Positions 25,301-39,776 of a stretch of DNA of 64,000 nucleotides are shown piece by piece (positions within the stretch are counted from its first letter, which is position 1; every line of letters begins with the position of its first letter). Position numbers and translations under genes: made by a program. This DNA comes from Paratinospora sagittata. Its lineage: Eukaryota; Streptophyta; Magnoliopsida; Ranunculales; Menispermaceae. The notes under the pieces were generated by a model. That model was given only the letters and a program-made list of their open reading frames with translations. It ran no database searches and was not told the DNA's origin. The DNA lies in contig CM069607.1 of assembly GCA_035771175.1 (NCBI GenBank), positions 17,988,001 to 18,052,000 of the forward strand. The letters run 5' to 3'.

Positions 25301-28300
25301 TAAGGCCGAGGATCATGATATGATCAAAGGCTTTGTCTTGGGAAAGGATAAGATTGAGACTTCTCATCTTTTATTTGCCAATGACGCAGTCTTTGTCTCG
25401 ACAATGATAACTAGAGCCTTAAACATATTTTTCAGCTCTTGTGTTGCTTTTGTTGCTGGTTGTTAGGCTTGGAAATCAACATGTGGAAAAGGATGTCTTT
25501 ATTTCTCATGCTTTGTCGGTGGGGTGCTCCATTTTGTACCTGGTTGTTGAAGTACCTTGGGTTGCTAATGGGAGTTGAAGGTAACCACCCTATGAAACTT
25601 TTTTTTTTTTTTTTCAGAGAAGAAACATATAAATTTTATTAAATATAATACTTTACAACTACACGTTTGCGGCCCATGAGAGGACAAGTTGTTTTCCATG
25701 GGCCATTACAGACATGATAAAATGTTCTCCCAATTTCTCATCCACTCCCCAAAACTAAAGCCCCTTAACAGTTTAGTGACACTAACCTACAAGGAAGAAA
25801 AATGGTGAGAACCTTCCCACACTTTGGACACATTTGACTCTAAACCTTCAAACTCTCACATTTCTCTCTTTCCAAATTTACCACACTACAACCAAAATAA
25901 CCACTGTACCATAGCTCCTCAGCTTGGTAGGACACAATGATTGTTTGGCAAAACAAATAAATCGTGAGCACTTGGTAGCCATTCCACCCTAAGACGCTCG
26001 TCACTTCTCCCAAATTTCCCTTGTGAACTCATAGCTTTAGAAGATATGATTAGAGGATTCGCTGTCTTGCCTGCATAACACACACCAATTAGGAGATAGA
26101 TACATCTTAGAAAATTTCTGTTGAATCGCATTTGCAATTTTGCATAGTTCAATTTCCCGTGTGCAAGATTCCACCCAGTTTCTGACCTTGGAGGGAAGAT
26201 GAGCTTTCCAAATAAATTGAGCTACAGGGAACTCTAATTTATTGGTTTGATTGATTAAGGTACGAAAGGATGAATTTGTTGTGAATGCGCTGGAAGAATC
26301 AACTACCCACCCATACTATTTGTTTCTCCCCCTCGAAAGTTGAAAATCGTCAAGACATCCTAAGAGTGAAGCAACCTCACTGGACTCATGTTTTAACAGG
26401 TTTCTACGAAAGTGAAAGTTCCAATTCATTCCTTCCGTTTGATCCCGACTCTCTATTCCTATAAAGGACGGAAATAGTGCACTGCTACACGTCTAAAAGC
26501 CCATAAAGGTTGGGGAACAATTCCTCAAAGTGGCTGTATTGTACCACACATCCTCCCAAAACCTCACCAGCTGACCAGTACCTACCTTAATCTTTATCTA
26601 GTTTGAGATTAAAGGATAAATTGAATGTATGAAGTATGAACTTCCATGGGCTCTTGTATGTAGACCTTGGGGAGCAACCAACATTCCAACCATTACATTG
26701 TAGCCCATACCTACTCCTAATAAGCCTTGCCCATAAAGCCTCTTGCTTTCTAGGAAAACGCCATAGCCACTTACCCATTAGTGCCAGGTTTCTATTTATC
26801 AGATTCCCAATTGCCAACCTCCTCCCTTCACATTCCCTTGCACCACTTCCCATCTAATTGGTGACTTCCTCTACGTCCTTCTTCTTCATTCCAAAGAAAA
26901 CCCCTCAACATCTTTTCTATCTTAGTAGTAGTCCTTCTTGGCAATCTAAAAATTGACAAGAAAATGTTGGAATTGCCTCCAAAATAGCCGTAAGTTCGCC
27001 GACCTACCCCATGTTGATAGAAAATCTGTCTTCAACATGATATTCTTCTAAAAATCAAAGTGACCACTGGTTCTTAGAGGGATGTTTTTGACGGGTTTCC
27101 TTTGAAGGGCATTCCTAAAAACTTTAGAGGCCTCTCCCCCATACTGCATCGACACATTTGAGCCAAGCTCCCAATCCTTCTTCTTCAATACATATCCTAG
27201 CTAGTTGGCACTTGACTAGATTAACTTTCAGGCCTGACATCCTATAGAAGCACTGAACTACCCTTAATGTGTTTATAAGGCTTACCTCATGATTGTGCAA
27301 AAAAAAAAAAAAACCACAAACTCATCATCAAATTGTAAATGAGATCTATGGACCTCTTCTCTCCCCAGCGAGAATTATTTTAACCAAATTACTAGCCCTC
27401 GCCTTCACCATCAATCCCCCTAGTACAACTGCCAATAGGTTAAAGAGCATAGTTGTTAAATTGAAATCAAATTGTAAAAATCGTTAAGGATGAGAGTTAA
27501 ATCAAATCGTAAATCGAATTGTAAATTGTAAGTTTTTTTTTCAATTTTTCAAATAATCTATATGTAAAGTTATAAACAAGTTTGGTACTCATATATGCAT
27601 ATTTGATGATTCAAAATTAATTCTAAAACTTCCAAAACAAGTTCTTGGTCAATATTCATTAAATATCAAGTCATCAAAGATACAAAATAAGGTCGAAGAC
27701 TTAAAATTCATTAGCAAAATTCAAAAGTTCCAAACTTCAATCTTCAATCTTCATCATTTTCTTCATCTTCTTCCTCATCACCCCCTAAGCCAATCTTGCA
27801 CCGCTTTTTTCCCTTTGTCACCAGGTGCAATATATTGCATTTTCCTTGGACCTAAAAGTAAAATTAAAAAACCAATATTAACTTGTTAAGTAATATTTAT
27901 TATTTAATAACTCATAAAGTTTTATATTTAGAAATTAAATTAAATTGTAAATTTGCAATGTAAAACTTAAAATACCTCTTCTTTGTGACATGGGAGCATT
28001 ATCACCTTCACACTCTTCTTCTCTAAAGCAGTATTCATCTAGCCATGAATTACCTTTTGGGAGAACTGTATCCTCTCTTTCTGTGATCCATTCATCATCT
28101 GATTCCATATCTAATAGACAAATCAAATCGCAACAATTTTAATCTCTCGTTCTCTTCTTTTCTCGGATGTGAAGTTGGAGATTGTACTTCACAAAGACAA
28201 AAGCATTCAATCTTTTTTGCTCTAAGCGGTTACGTTTCTTTGAATGGACCTAATAAAATTAAAGGAAATGTGATTCACATCAACTAAACATTAAAGTTCA

Positions 28301-31300
28301 AACAAATCAATAAATAGTAGTTGTTGTCAAAGATGACTTATCTAATTGTCTAATGACTCTAAATTTTAAAAACTTACATGTTCGAATGTACTCCAATTCC
28401 GTTTGTAACCCGAAGAGTTACATGTAAGATTTAAAAATTTATCCAATCAATATACCCTATCTACCACCGACATACTAGACTTAAACTGGGCAAAGGGGAC
28501 TCTATTTGCTTATGGGAGGATTGCTGGTGTAGAAATGATAGCTTCAGAAATATGTTCCCTTTCATCTACACCATATCTACTCTTCACTATGCTCCCATTG
28601 AAGCCTTCGTCTGCTAGAACTATAAACTGGAATTTACATATAAGCAGGGATATTCCCCATTGAGCACTAGTAGACTTATTGACCCTAATTGAATGTCTAG
28701 AAAATGTTGTTCTCTCAGAGGACAATGACCGGGTTATCTGAATTGGAGATTCTTCTGGGTCTTTCTCTTCTAAGTCTTTCTTTCAAATTTTGTCTTCTTT
28801 GGGTCACTCATATGCACCCTTTCCCCAAGCTAGATTCATATGGAAAGCCCACATCCTAACTAAAATCAAAATGTTGGGTTGGTTAGTAGCAGTGAATAAG
28901 CTAAACTGCGCCGATGTCCTTCAGAGAAAATCTACGTCAATGCGTTTATCTCCAAATTGGTGTTGCTTATGCTGGAATGGAGAGGAGTCGATTGATCACA
29001 TTATCAACGATTGTTCATTCTCATGAGGAGTTTGGGATAAATGGAAGGAGCGCTTTCTGGACTTCCATCATCCAACCACCTTGAATCCTCTCTCTTTCCT
29101 AGATAGTTCTCTTTGCAGGTGTAGAATAAAAAACTACTGGCGTGTTTTTCTTTTTGCAACAATGCGGTGTCTATGGTCGGAATGAAATGGTAGGACTTTT
29201 AAGGGTGCATTTTCTGATTTAAATCGGCTGTGGGAACGAGCACTTTTTTCTTTTTCTTCTTGGGTTAGCAGTTGTAAATTATCATGTGGCTACAAACTAA
29301 GCGAGTGGATGAGCCATTGGCAGTCTATTTTGGAAACTTTGTAATTGTCCTAATGGGACAACTCGTCCTATAAGGCCCTTTTGTATGTAACAACTTCCTT
29401 ATATATATATTATCATGTTTCTGTTAAAAAAAAAAAAAAAAACCTCGGCCAACTTTTGCAAATTAGGTGCTCCCATCTCCATAATCCTCACACCAAAGAA
29501 TTGCGAATTATAAATTATAAATTGTAATTACTAATTAGATGTACAAATACAATTAAGCCAAATGTGATGACGAAAAATATTTTAATTTTTAGTCTTTTAC
29601 ATACTAGGTTGTGTAGTGGCTCTTGTAAGTTTTGTTGTTTCTCTTCCAAATAGGCCTTTAGCTCTTCTAAATAGGTCCATTTGATCAACAACCAACACTC
29701 TTTCTCTAGAAGATGGCATCATTCGCTCTGTGCAGTCATATAACCCTTGTTTGTCTTCAAGATCCATTTTGAAAGAGGGATCATGTTGAGATCTAGGGTT
29801 CAACAACTAACCTACTGCATGTAGAGGCCTATGTAACTGAAGGTCCCATCTCTTATCAATGATATCCTAAATGGCCTTATATCTTTTCTTCACTTCACCC
29901 AAATTTCTAGCAATACTCTCCTTTGTACGGTCCATTGCTTCATATATATAACCCATGGGTGGCCTGTCTTTGGAATCGACTAATCGAAGGACCATCAGAA
30001 GAGGTACGGTGCTTTTAAGGCAATACTTGAGTGATGGCCAAAAGTTTCTATCTGCTAGAATTATGTCCCTCACAATAACACCATATCTCTTTTTGGCAAA
30101 GGGACTACTTTGCCAATTTTCAGAAGTAAACATAGAAATCAATGCTGATTGATGTTGGTGCAAACTCTTCATCGTCAAATAGCAAGTGGCAAAACGAGTT
30201 ACTGCTAGCCTCACTAGGTCCCCTCTTCTTGTGAACTTCCTCATCAAATTCAACACCCAACAGTGATTATAGATGTAAACGGTGATTCTTTTACACTTTT
30301 AAATCGCATCTGCATGAATGGGCAGCCTATCACTATCCTCAAGCATCAAGTCTAAGCAATGGGCTGCTCAAGGAGACCAAAACAAGCATTTCCTTTTTTC
30401 CATCTTCTTTCTTTCCAGCATTAACATATGTTGATGCTCCATCAGTAATGACTTGCACCACGTTTTCTTCTTCTACATCTTCAACAACATCATCAAGAAG
30501 ATGAAACCATTTTTCAGCATTCTTCACAATATCAAATGCATCAACAAATCGAAGGAATATACTCCTCTTAGGGCTATTCACCAAGAAATTAGTGATGCTT
30601 CTATTCCTACCATCTGTCCACCCATCTGACATAATTGTGCATCCCATCCTGCTCCATTCATCTTTATATTCTTAAAGCAAATCCTCCACATACTTCAACC
30701 CATTTTCAAGTAAAGGGTTTCTAATTTCATGATAACTTGGGAGCTTTAGTCCATGCCCATATATAGCAATAGATTGAACCATATCTTTAGAAAAAAGGCT
30801 TTTGACGACATTGAAAGCTATGTCATTACAATAAAAAAGTTTAGCAATTTTTTGGCACACTTTCCCCCTTTTCCTCTTTTTTGCAATGTTCATTTAATGT
30901 ATTTTGTTTTTCCTTTCCTTTTGTCAACTCATCAAAAAGCCCTTTCATTTTTTGAGTTTCCCCACTACCAATCTCTCCAACTCCATCATCTTCATCGTCA
31001 CCAACATCTTACCGTTTACTTGGTCTTGCGTCAAATATTTCAATTTCCTTTTCCTCCTTTTCTTTCTCTTTTATTTTCAAAAATTTCAAAAAAAATCATT
31101 CACTTCATCGGACACATTAATGCAAGGCTTTGCATCCTTACGTGTTTTTGCTTAGTGGTGTTTCATCCTAAAAACACCTTCATTGAAGTACGAACCACAA
31201 TAGTTACATCTCAAGAGATTCTTTTGTTTGGGTGCACACAACTACATTGTTGCCATGTAGTATCTTCCTTTCTACTAATCTTTACTTTCAAAACACAAAA

Positions 31301-34300
31301 ATACACCCAAATATGATATCCAAGCTTCAACAAGAAACAACCAAAATAAAAGAACTAAATTCCGGTTTTGGAAAAAGGCATAGATAGAAAATCACCTATC
31401 TTTGTTTTTTCTTCAATCTTCAAGCTTCGAACACTTCCTTTTTATTGTAGAAACACTCCGCAAAAGACGAACTTGATTTGATTGAGAATCCAATGAGATA
31501 TCAACCATCCAAGTAGGGGACCACTTTTTAGGGTTTTGAGAGGAAAATGACAAAGAATAGCTTTTTAAAAGTTCTTTTTTGTTTCTTTTGGCTTTTATAG
31601 GAATGAGGGAACATTAGAATAGGTTTAAAGTTGAAAAAAAACTAAACTAAAAAAAAAAAAAACTCGATGTAGTCGTGCTATTTTTCTTGATTTACGATTT
31701 TTTTCAAAAATCCAATCGTATTGTGTACGATTCGATTTAAATTGTAAATCGTATGATTTTAATAACATGGGTAAAGAGGAATGTTGACAGGGATTTCCCT
31801 ATCAAAGTCCTTTTGATCCAAAGGTCTTTCCCCTCAGCTTTCCATCAACAAAAATAGACTAGGATACAAAATTCAGACAGCCTCATATTCACTTTTTCCA
31901 CCTAGAGCGGTAGAGCCAAAGCCCTTCCTTTCGAATACAAAATTCAAAAATCTTCCAACTTACTATATCATATTAAAAGCCACCCCTTTTTATGTTTACT
32001 CTTATAGTCCTCAACCGCTTTATTAGCTATAAGTATGGCATTCGTAATTTTTGCGCCCTTCATAAATTCCATCTGTGTTTAAGCTATTGTAACATGGATA
32101 ACCTTCTCAACCTAAACATGTTAGACCTGAGATCAAATGTAATGATAGGCCATCCCTAATTATAATAACACCTTGTTTGGGCATCATCATGAAGACTCAT
32201 ATGATATTACTAAGAGAGTTAAGGTTGATGCTCCTACCTTTTGGTGAATAGCTTGACCCTAACGTTTTCTTACACTGGCCGACTATGCAACATGTTGGTA
32301 AGCTCTTGAAAGCACTATGCACCAAATCTAAGTCACCTTTGGTTAATAACTCTTGGTGCACACGATTAGCTTTGGCTGCTTTCTTCTTCAACAAGCTTTG
32401 AAATCAATTTGGTTTTCCTTCTTTAACGAGCAGCAACCAAGCAACCCTAACAAAAGTAAAGCTCCTGCTGGTGCAAGAGGTGAGGAAAAAATAGTAAGGG
32501 AAGATAGCTTGATCATTGCTTCGTCAACTATTCAAGACTCTTTCCTCTTCAATGCCTGTTGTGTCGTGCAAAGAGCTGCCGCTATTAAGAAAGCTGCTTC
32601 TCGAGGTCTTGTTGCTCTCTCAGGTCGACTTGCAGCTCCTTTTCCTCTCACTCCCACGGCCAAGGCATTGGGCAAGATCCTCTTATGATAGATGAAACAT
32701 AGGCAAGGTAATCAGGATTGAGATCCTAACTAGGATTGGTGAGGGGCTCTTAAGATCGGATCGTGAGTCATAAGATTCTATAAACCATGAAAATAATTGT
32801 TTTACATATGTATCCAAATATTGAAATTGTATAGCCAACACTTTTAATGCAAACAAGATTCTAGAATTGTAAGAATTTATTAGAGTAGAGCCCGATTTTA
32901 CATTTGGCAAACAAATATGGAGATCAAGGTTTGCATTTTTGCATTATACTAATTAATTGTCAAGTCAGTTGCATATAAAATTGATGATAACTTATCAAAT
33001 TGCAATATAAAGAAATGTACATAAAACTTTCAACTAGTTTCATTTTCTTATAATTGCTCTATACTCACAAGTTGTGACCTCCTTCATCCCAATTTACATG
33101 CTTATTCGTTAATTTTAACTATCAATTCTTCGTTTAGGCAAGTTTAGGCTTTAGCTTTAATAGCATTGGGCTTTAAGCGTCAAGAGCCAACAAGTTTCTT
33201 GTCTTTAGGCCTCAATTTTGCGATTTAATATGGATTGATGGAATCAGGCTAAGAATCTAGATTCCACAAGATTCTACAAGTAAAATCGGGATCTTACTTT
33301 GACTCTTTCAAAAAACAATTCTACTTGGGATCTGGATTGGCGAAGAGTTGTGGGATCATAAAATCGTAAGGTTCTACAATCCGAATTAGTTTTTTAACTA
33401 CTATGAACACAAATAGTTTTAGCTGCTGACTTGGGGTCCGCTAGGAGTTGTGCGACAGTGGTGATGGTGCAACATCAATGCCGCAACCTAGTGAAGTGCT
33501 GCAACACTTCAAGTAAACCAAAGATATTTTCCCTTGTATTATTATGTAAAACTTATCGCTTTTTTTATGTTGATTTTGTTGTCATGGTGTGATAAAAATC
33601 CCTCTATTTTGCCATTGTAATCTGATTAGCCAATAGAGGGTCTATGTGGATCAAGCATGGTAAGCCTAGTTGGTTGATGCCAACTTTGGCTTTGCCTAAC
33701 AAAGTCACTTTTAGTTTGCTTATTAAGAAAGTCCTATGTGATCAAATTCCTTTTTGATAGAAATCATTTCCGATAAAGCTTCAAATTCTGACCCTTAAGA
33801 TCCATGTGATCAAAGTCTTGTTACCTCATCAATGCTTGTCTCCTTTTTGAGGGCTCATAAATCATGATTGACGAGGCCATTCTTCCTAGACGCCTCAGAG
33901 ATTATTGGTGAGTGGTTGTATTTGCAGTTGTTTGGTCTATTTGGAAAGAATGGAACTCTCGCATTTTTTATGACCTTGAGAATGATTTTGGGGCTGTTTG
34001 GGAAATCTCTTTCTTTTTAGATTTCCTTTGGGGTAGTGCTGGTAAGCTCGCGAAGGGTTTCTCCTTGGGGGACTGGTTGAGGGGATGAAATCCTATTTTG
34101 GAGAGTTTTTATCTTTAATTTCAGACTTTTGTCTGGATGTATATTCTTGTATAGAAATTATAGTTAATACAATTCATTTTTGTTTCTTGTCAAAAAAAAA
34201 AAAGAAAAGAATCATGATTGAGTTGAGCTCATGGTTTTCTGAGTCTAGTTATGGTTTGATTTGCCCATAGTATATCAGATTGTCCTTTACATTTCCTTTT

Positions 34301-37300
34301 TTATTGAGCAATTCAAATTCGACCATTGCCAAGCAACTCTATGTTTGTGGGCTATTCATCAAAAGCATTCCATTGCTTGGCAATTGGATAATACCAATTC
34401 AATGGTAGTTGGGATTCAACGTCAAACATGAGCAATCCATTGAAAATTTCTTAGACCTTATGAACTTGACGGTGTTCATTGGATTGTAATCATATGAGTA
34501 TATTTTAATTTGGTGTATGAGATGTATCAATTCATTACTATTGGTGTACTGTGTATCATGTCACAAATAGCAGTATGTTGTTTGGGAAAATTCATATTTA
34601 TATTTAACTAAATCAGGTTAGGGTATATTTTAAAAATATGGTAGATTGCATATTTATTTTAGGACATTGGCTTTTTGGAAAGCCAAAGGGCCATCCAAGG
34701 TTAAAATGCTAAGCTGGCTCATCTGCCTCAGTAAGGTCTATACAGTGGATGTCCTTAAGATTTGCATGCCACACTTGTCTCTCCCCTTGTTGGTGTTCCT
34801 TGCGTATGCTGGAGGGAAAATTTGTCAATCACGTTTGTTTGGGTTGTTCCTTTGCCAAGTCAATTTGGCGAAGGTGGAGTCCAGTCATGGGTTTCAACGC
34901 TAGTGCGATTTTCCGATTCCTGGTTTGTAGAGGAGCTTTTTGACTTGAACTTATCATACCTAGACGATGGAATGAGTATTGGTTGGTGATTATTGTTACT
35001 ACTACTTGGAGCATTTGGCATGAAAAGGACAATAGAATATTCAAGATTATAAGGACGCGTTGACTGTCTGGGAGACTGGGACAACTCTATCTACTTGGCT
35101 TCTTAGGTGGTGGCGAGTTCAAAACTCTGAAATGGTTACACGTTTAGTGATTGGCTCAAAGGTTGGCATCGATTGAGCACCATGTTGTAATTTGGTTCTA
35201 CCAGCGCAGGGGTTTTGGTTCTTGTCTTGGGGTGCTGTTTTTTGGGTTGGGTTATTCTCTTTGGGGGTCATCTCCTGGTTGAGCTCTTTGCTATTGAAAC
35301 TTTTTTTCTTTTTTCAATAAAATTTTTGTTTCCTCTCAAATAAAAAAAACTTTCTAGGAAGGTCTTTTTTAGTTCCAATCTTCTATATTTTTGTCTGTAA
35401 ACATCATTGGGTTGATTTGATGTAATGAATCATTGAAAATTTGATTCAATTTTTTTTCTTATCAGTAATAATAATTGTGCCTATTGCTGCTGTTATTACT
35501 AGTATGATCATCCTTCCTTCTTAATGGTATTTTACTAATATTAGTTATTTGCTATTGGTTCTATCAATTGTTTCTTTGGAATGGCTGTTTATTATTATCT
35601 GTCCAGATTATTATGAGAGAAGTTGATTTTTTATTTTTATTTTTACCTGCTTGTTGTTTTACAGCTATTGTCTATGTTTTGTCATGAAACACTCTACCTC
35701 AACTGATGGCTACGTTCAAATGAAGGTTTCAGCTGTAGGGGCTCAATTTTTGAAAAGAGGCTGGTATGTTGTGTAGAAAAGTAACCTAGCTTTTTGTCCA
35801 ATCACCTTGTCACATGAAACAAACCTATATGCAACATTTAGTATGATTAGTTTGTTAGCCAGTACTTAATGTTAAAATAATAAAAGACACAAAGATATAA
35901 CGTGGTTCGGCTTTATGGCCTACATCCACGGGAGAAGAGAAAAGATCTTTATTCTTTTGTAATGTCTTAATGGAGGGACTCCATATATATAAACATACAG
36001 GGCTATGTACTTATGGCTACATTTACAATTTTAGTAACTGCTATATTCCTTAAAGGAAATAAATCCTTAAGGAAATAATTCTGTACAGGAAACATATCTA
36101 TCAACAATAGGAAACAAATCTCAACACTCCCCCTCAAGCTGGTGAATAAAGGTTTACCATTCCCAGCTTGGACACATTCGCTTGAAATGCAGTATGATTT
36201 AACCCTTTAGTGAGCATATCGGCGAGCTGATTATTGGTAGACATATATGGAGTACAGATCAACCCACTATCAAGCTTCTCTTTAATAAAGTGTCTATCAA
36301 TCTCTATATGCTTGGTTCGATCATGTTGAACTGGGTTATGGGCAATGCTAATTGCAGATTTATTGTCACAATAGAGTCTCATAGGGCCATCCCAGTGTAT
36401 TTTTAAATCTGTTAAAATTATCTGCAACCATAATAACTCACAAACCCCTTGTGCCATTGCTCGGAATTCTGCTTCAGCACTAGATCTGGCCACTACATTC
36501 TGTTTTTTACTTCGCCATGTCACCAAATTCCCACCAAGAAATGTACAATATCCAGTAGTTGATCTTCTGTCAACTACTGAACCAGCATAATCTGAATCAG
36601 TATATGCTTCAAGAACCATTCCTGTGTGTCGTTTAAATAAGATACCCTGTCCTGGAGTCCCTTTAAGATACTGTAGAACGCGATTAGCTGCTTGCAAATG
36701 AATATCTTTAGGATTGTGCATGAACTGACTTATTACACTCACTGCATATGCAATATCAGGTCTTGTGTGTGAGAGATAGATGAGTTTTCCTACTAGTCTT
36801 TGATACATCTCTTTATTAACAGTCAGTGCTTCTTCAGCTTCTCCAAGCTTGTGATTAAGATCAATAGGAGTATTCATTGGTTTGCATGCTAGCTTCCCTG
36901 TTTCTTTAAGAAGGTCTGTAATGTACTTCTGTTGAGAGATAAAGATTCCCTGTTTAGAGTGTGCCACTTCAATCCCTAGGAAGTATTTCAATCTCCCTAG
37001 TTCCTTGATCTCAAATTCCTCGGTCAAAGACCGCTTCAAATTTTGTCTCTCGTTTTCATTGTTTCCTGTCATGATGATGTCATCAACATACACTAATAGA
37101 GCTGTAACTCCCCCTGAAGTCGAGTGCTTAATAAACAGAGTGTGATCTCCTTGGCTTTGTTTATATCCCATACTTGTCATTACTTTGGCAAACCGACCAA
37201 ACCATGCCCTTGGAGATTGTTTAAGTCCATACAGGGCCTTTTTTAATTTGCACACTTTATCAGTGGTGCCAAATCCTGGAGGCACTTCCATATAGATTTC

Positions 37301-39650
37301 TTCCTTTAAATCCCCATGTAAAAATGCGTTTTTTACATCAAATTGTTGCAAATCCCAGTCATAATTAGCTGCCAATGACAAAAGAAGTCTCACAGTATTC
37401 ATTTTTGCAACTGGAGCAAATGTCTCTTGATAGTCCACACCATATGTCTGAGTATATCCTTTGGCTACCAATCTTGCCTTGTAGCGCTCTAGGGACCCAT
37501 CTGCTTTGTATTTTACTGTATAAACCCATTTGCATCCAACAGGTTTCTTTCCTGGCGGCAAGTCTACCAACTCCCATGTTGTATTTTTCTCCAGGGCTTC
37601 CATTTCCACATTCATAGCTTGTTTCCAATTTGTATTAGATAAAGCTTCGGATAATGACGTAGGAGTCTGGATATTATTCAGGCTGGTAAGGAAACTCTTA
37701 TGGGTTTGTGAAAACTTCTCAAAGGATACAACATGAGATAGTGGATACAAGGGATGTTTAGTGCATTCTCTTGTTCCCTTTCTAATGGCTATGGGAAGGT
37801 CATTGTCAGGTTCGGAGGCTAAAAGATCATTGGTAGTTTCAGGAACTAATGAAATTTGTAAGGAGGGTTCAGGATTTGTTACCTCATTCTCAGAGATTGG
37901 TTCAGATTCTTGAGCTTGCATCGGTTCAGGAGCTGCGGCTTTATTCCTTGAGTACACTTGTCCAGTCATCCGATCCTTAGGTTCGTCATTGGGTATAGTG
38001 GGTGTAGGAGATTCAGATTTGGTTTGTTGGAGGGTAAAGGGGTCAAAAAGATCAAAAACGTTATCAGGGGAGTTCCGATCCTTATCTTTCATGGTGACAT
38101 TCTCCCCCGGAAGAGGAGGAGCGGAAAAATAGGGCTCAGGTTCACAGAAAGTGACATCGGCTGAGACAAAGAATTTCTTTGATGGCGGATGATAGCATTT
38201 ATATCCCTTTTGAGTGGAAGAGTATCCGACAAAAACACACTTAAGAGCTCTAGGATCCAACTTTCCCCTGTTGGGTTGGTGAACATGGACAAATGAAACA
38301 CACCCAAATATTCTAGGTATAAGATTATTGGAGATTTTAAGCTTAGGATAAAATTGACGTAGCTTTTCCATAGGACTTTTGAAATCAAGGGTCCGGGATG
38401 GTAGACGATTAATAAGATGTGTTGCAGTAAGGACAGCTTCCCCCCAATAGGACTTAGGCATATTATTCTGAAATAAAAAGGCTCGGGTTGTATCAAGTAG
38501 GTGACCGTTTTTTCTTTCAGCGACTCCATTTTGTTGTGGTGTATAAACACAAGATGATTCATGAAGGATTCCCTCGGTTTGGAAGTAGTTGGTCAATGTT
38601 TGATTAAAATAGTCTCTAGCATTGTCAGATCGAAATCTCTTGATTTTAGCACCAAACTGGGTGCGTATCATGTTATGGAAGGTAGGGAGAATAAAGCTCA
38701 CATCGGATTTTTGTTTTAATAAGAATATCCACGAGACTCTAGTACAATCATCAATAAAAGACACAAACCATCGCGCTCCAGAAACATTAGGTATTGGAGA
38801 GGGACCCCAAATATCACTGTGAATGAGATCAAAAGGATCTGAACTTCTGTCATTATTAAGTGAAAAAGACCTACGTTTGTGTTTCGCAAGTTCACACACT
38901 TCACAGTGAAAATCTTCAACATTCAGAGATTGAAACAAAAAAGGAAACATGATTTTAAGAGATCGAAAAGAAGGATGGCCAAGGCGGCGATGATGGAGCC
39001 ATAGTTTTTCTTTATTGGAAAGTTTGTGCTCAGAGAGAAATGAAGTGGTACTCTTGATAGGATGTATTGGTGTCTCAAGGTAATATAACCCGTCCTGTTC
39101 CTTAGCATGTCCAATTATCGTCCCCAAGTCCTGGTCTTGAAATGCACAGTAAGTAGGGAAGAAGGTTACATTACAACTCAGATCATGGGTCAGTTTTTTT
39201 ATAGAGATAAGATTGGTAGATAGTTTAGGAACATGAAGAACATTTCTGAGTGTAAGGGTGGGGCTGATGTGAACATCACCTATACCAGCAACTGTGGTTA
39301 AGGATCCATCAGCTGTGGCTATTTTCCGACTACTAGGACATGGGTTGTAGGTATGAAATATATTGGGAGAATTGGTCATGTGATCAGTAGCACCAGAATC
39401 TATAACCCAAGAGTTAGCAAAAGATTTATCCGAGACCTTAAATCCAATAGAAATAGGAAAATTACCTGAATGGGCCAATGAGTTGGTACCTGAGGGTTTT
39501 CCAAGAGTGTCAAGTAGAGTTCTCAATCTCTTGATCTCATCCTGATTGAATTCGACTTGCTTAAGAGAGTGTTCTTCAATTGATTGTACACTGGACATCT
39601 TTCTTTTAGCTCACGCACCGGTGGAAGCAGCAACAACAACAACAAACAAG

Positions 39651-39685
<35 letters not shown>

Positions 39686-39744
39686 CTTTTCTTTTTTTTT
39701 TCTTTTTTTTTTTTTTTCTTTTTTTCTTTTCTTTTTTTTCTTTT

Positions 39745-39776
<32 letters not shown>

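Larger units (their letters stand above)
27448..31770 (-). mobile_element. hAT transposon with DUF659-type transposase, inserted in L1
   Basis: The ends CATAGTTGTTAAA (left) and, on the opposite strand, CATGTTATTAAAA (right) form imperfect terminal inverted repeats with subterminal AATCGTAAATCG words. The flanking 8-mers TTAAAGAG (27440-27447) and GTAAAGAG (31771-31778) match at 7 of 8 positions, and the host L1 reading continues on both sides. The minus strand encodes M-S-D-G-W-T-D, F-L-V-N-S-P-K and V-V-Q-V-I-T-D (30339-30647, a DUF659 domain), then a transposase core (29867-30256) and an acidic C-terminal piece (27935-28126). Stops and an L1 insertion disable it. Confidence 0.8.

Noticed and set aside
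37365..38822. Extra frames on both strands within the copia pol region
   Set aside because: Shadows of the 1154-codon pol frame.
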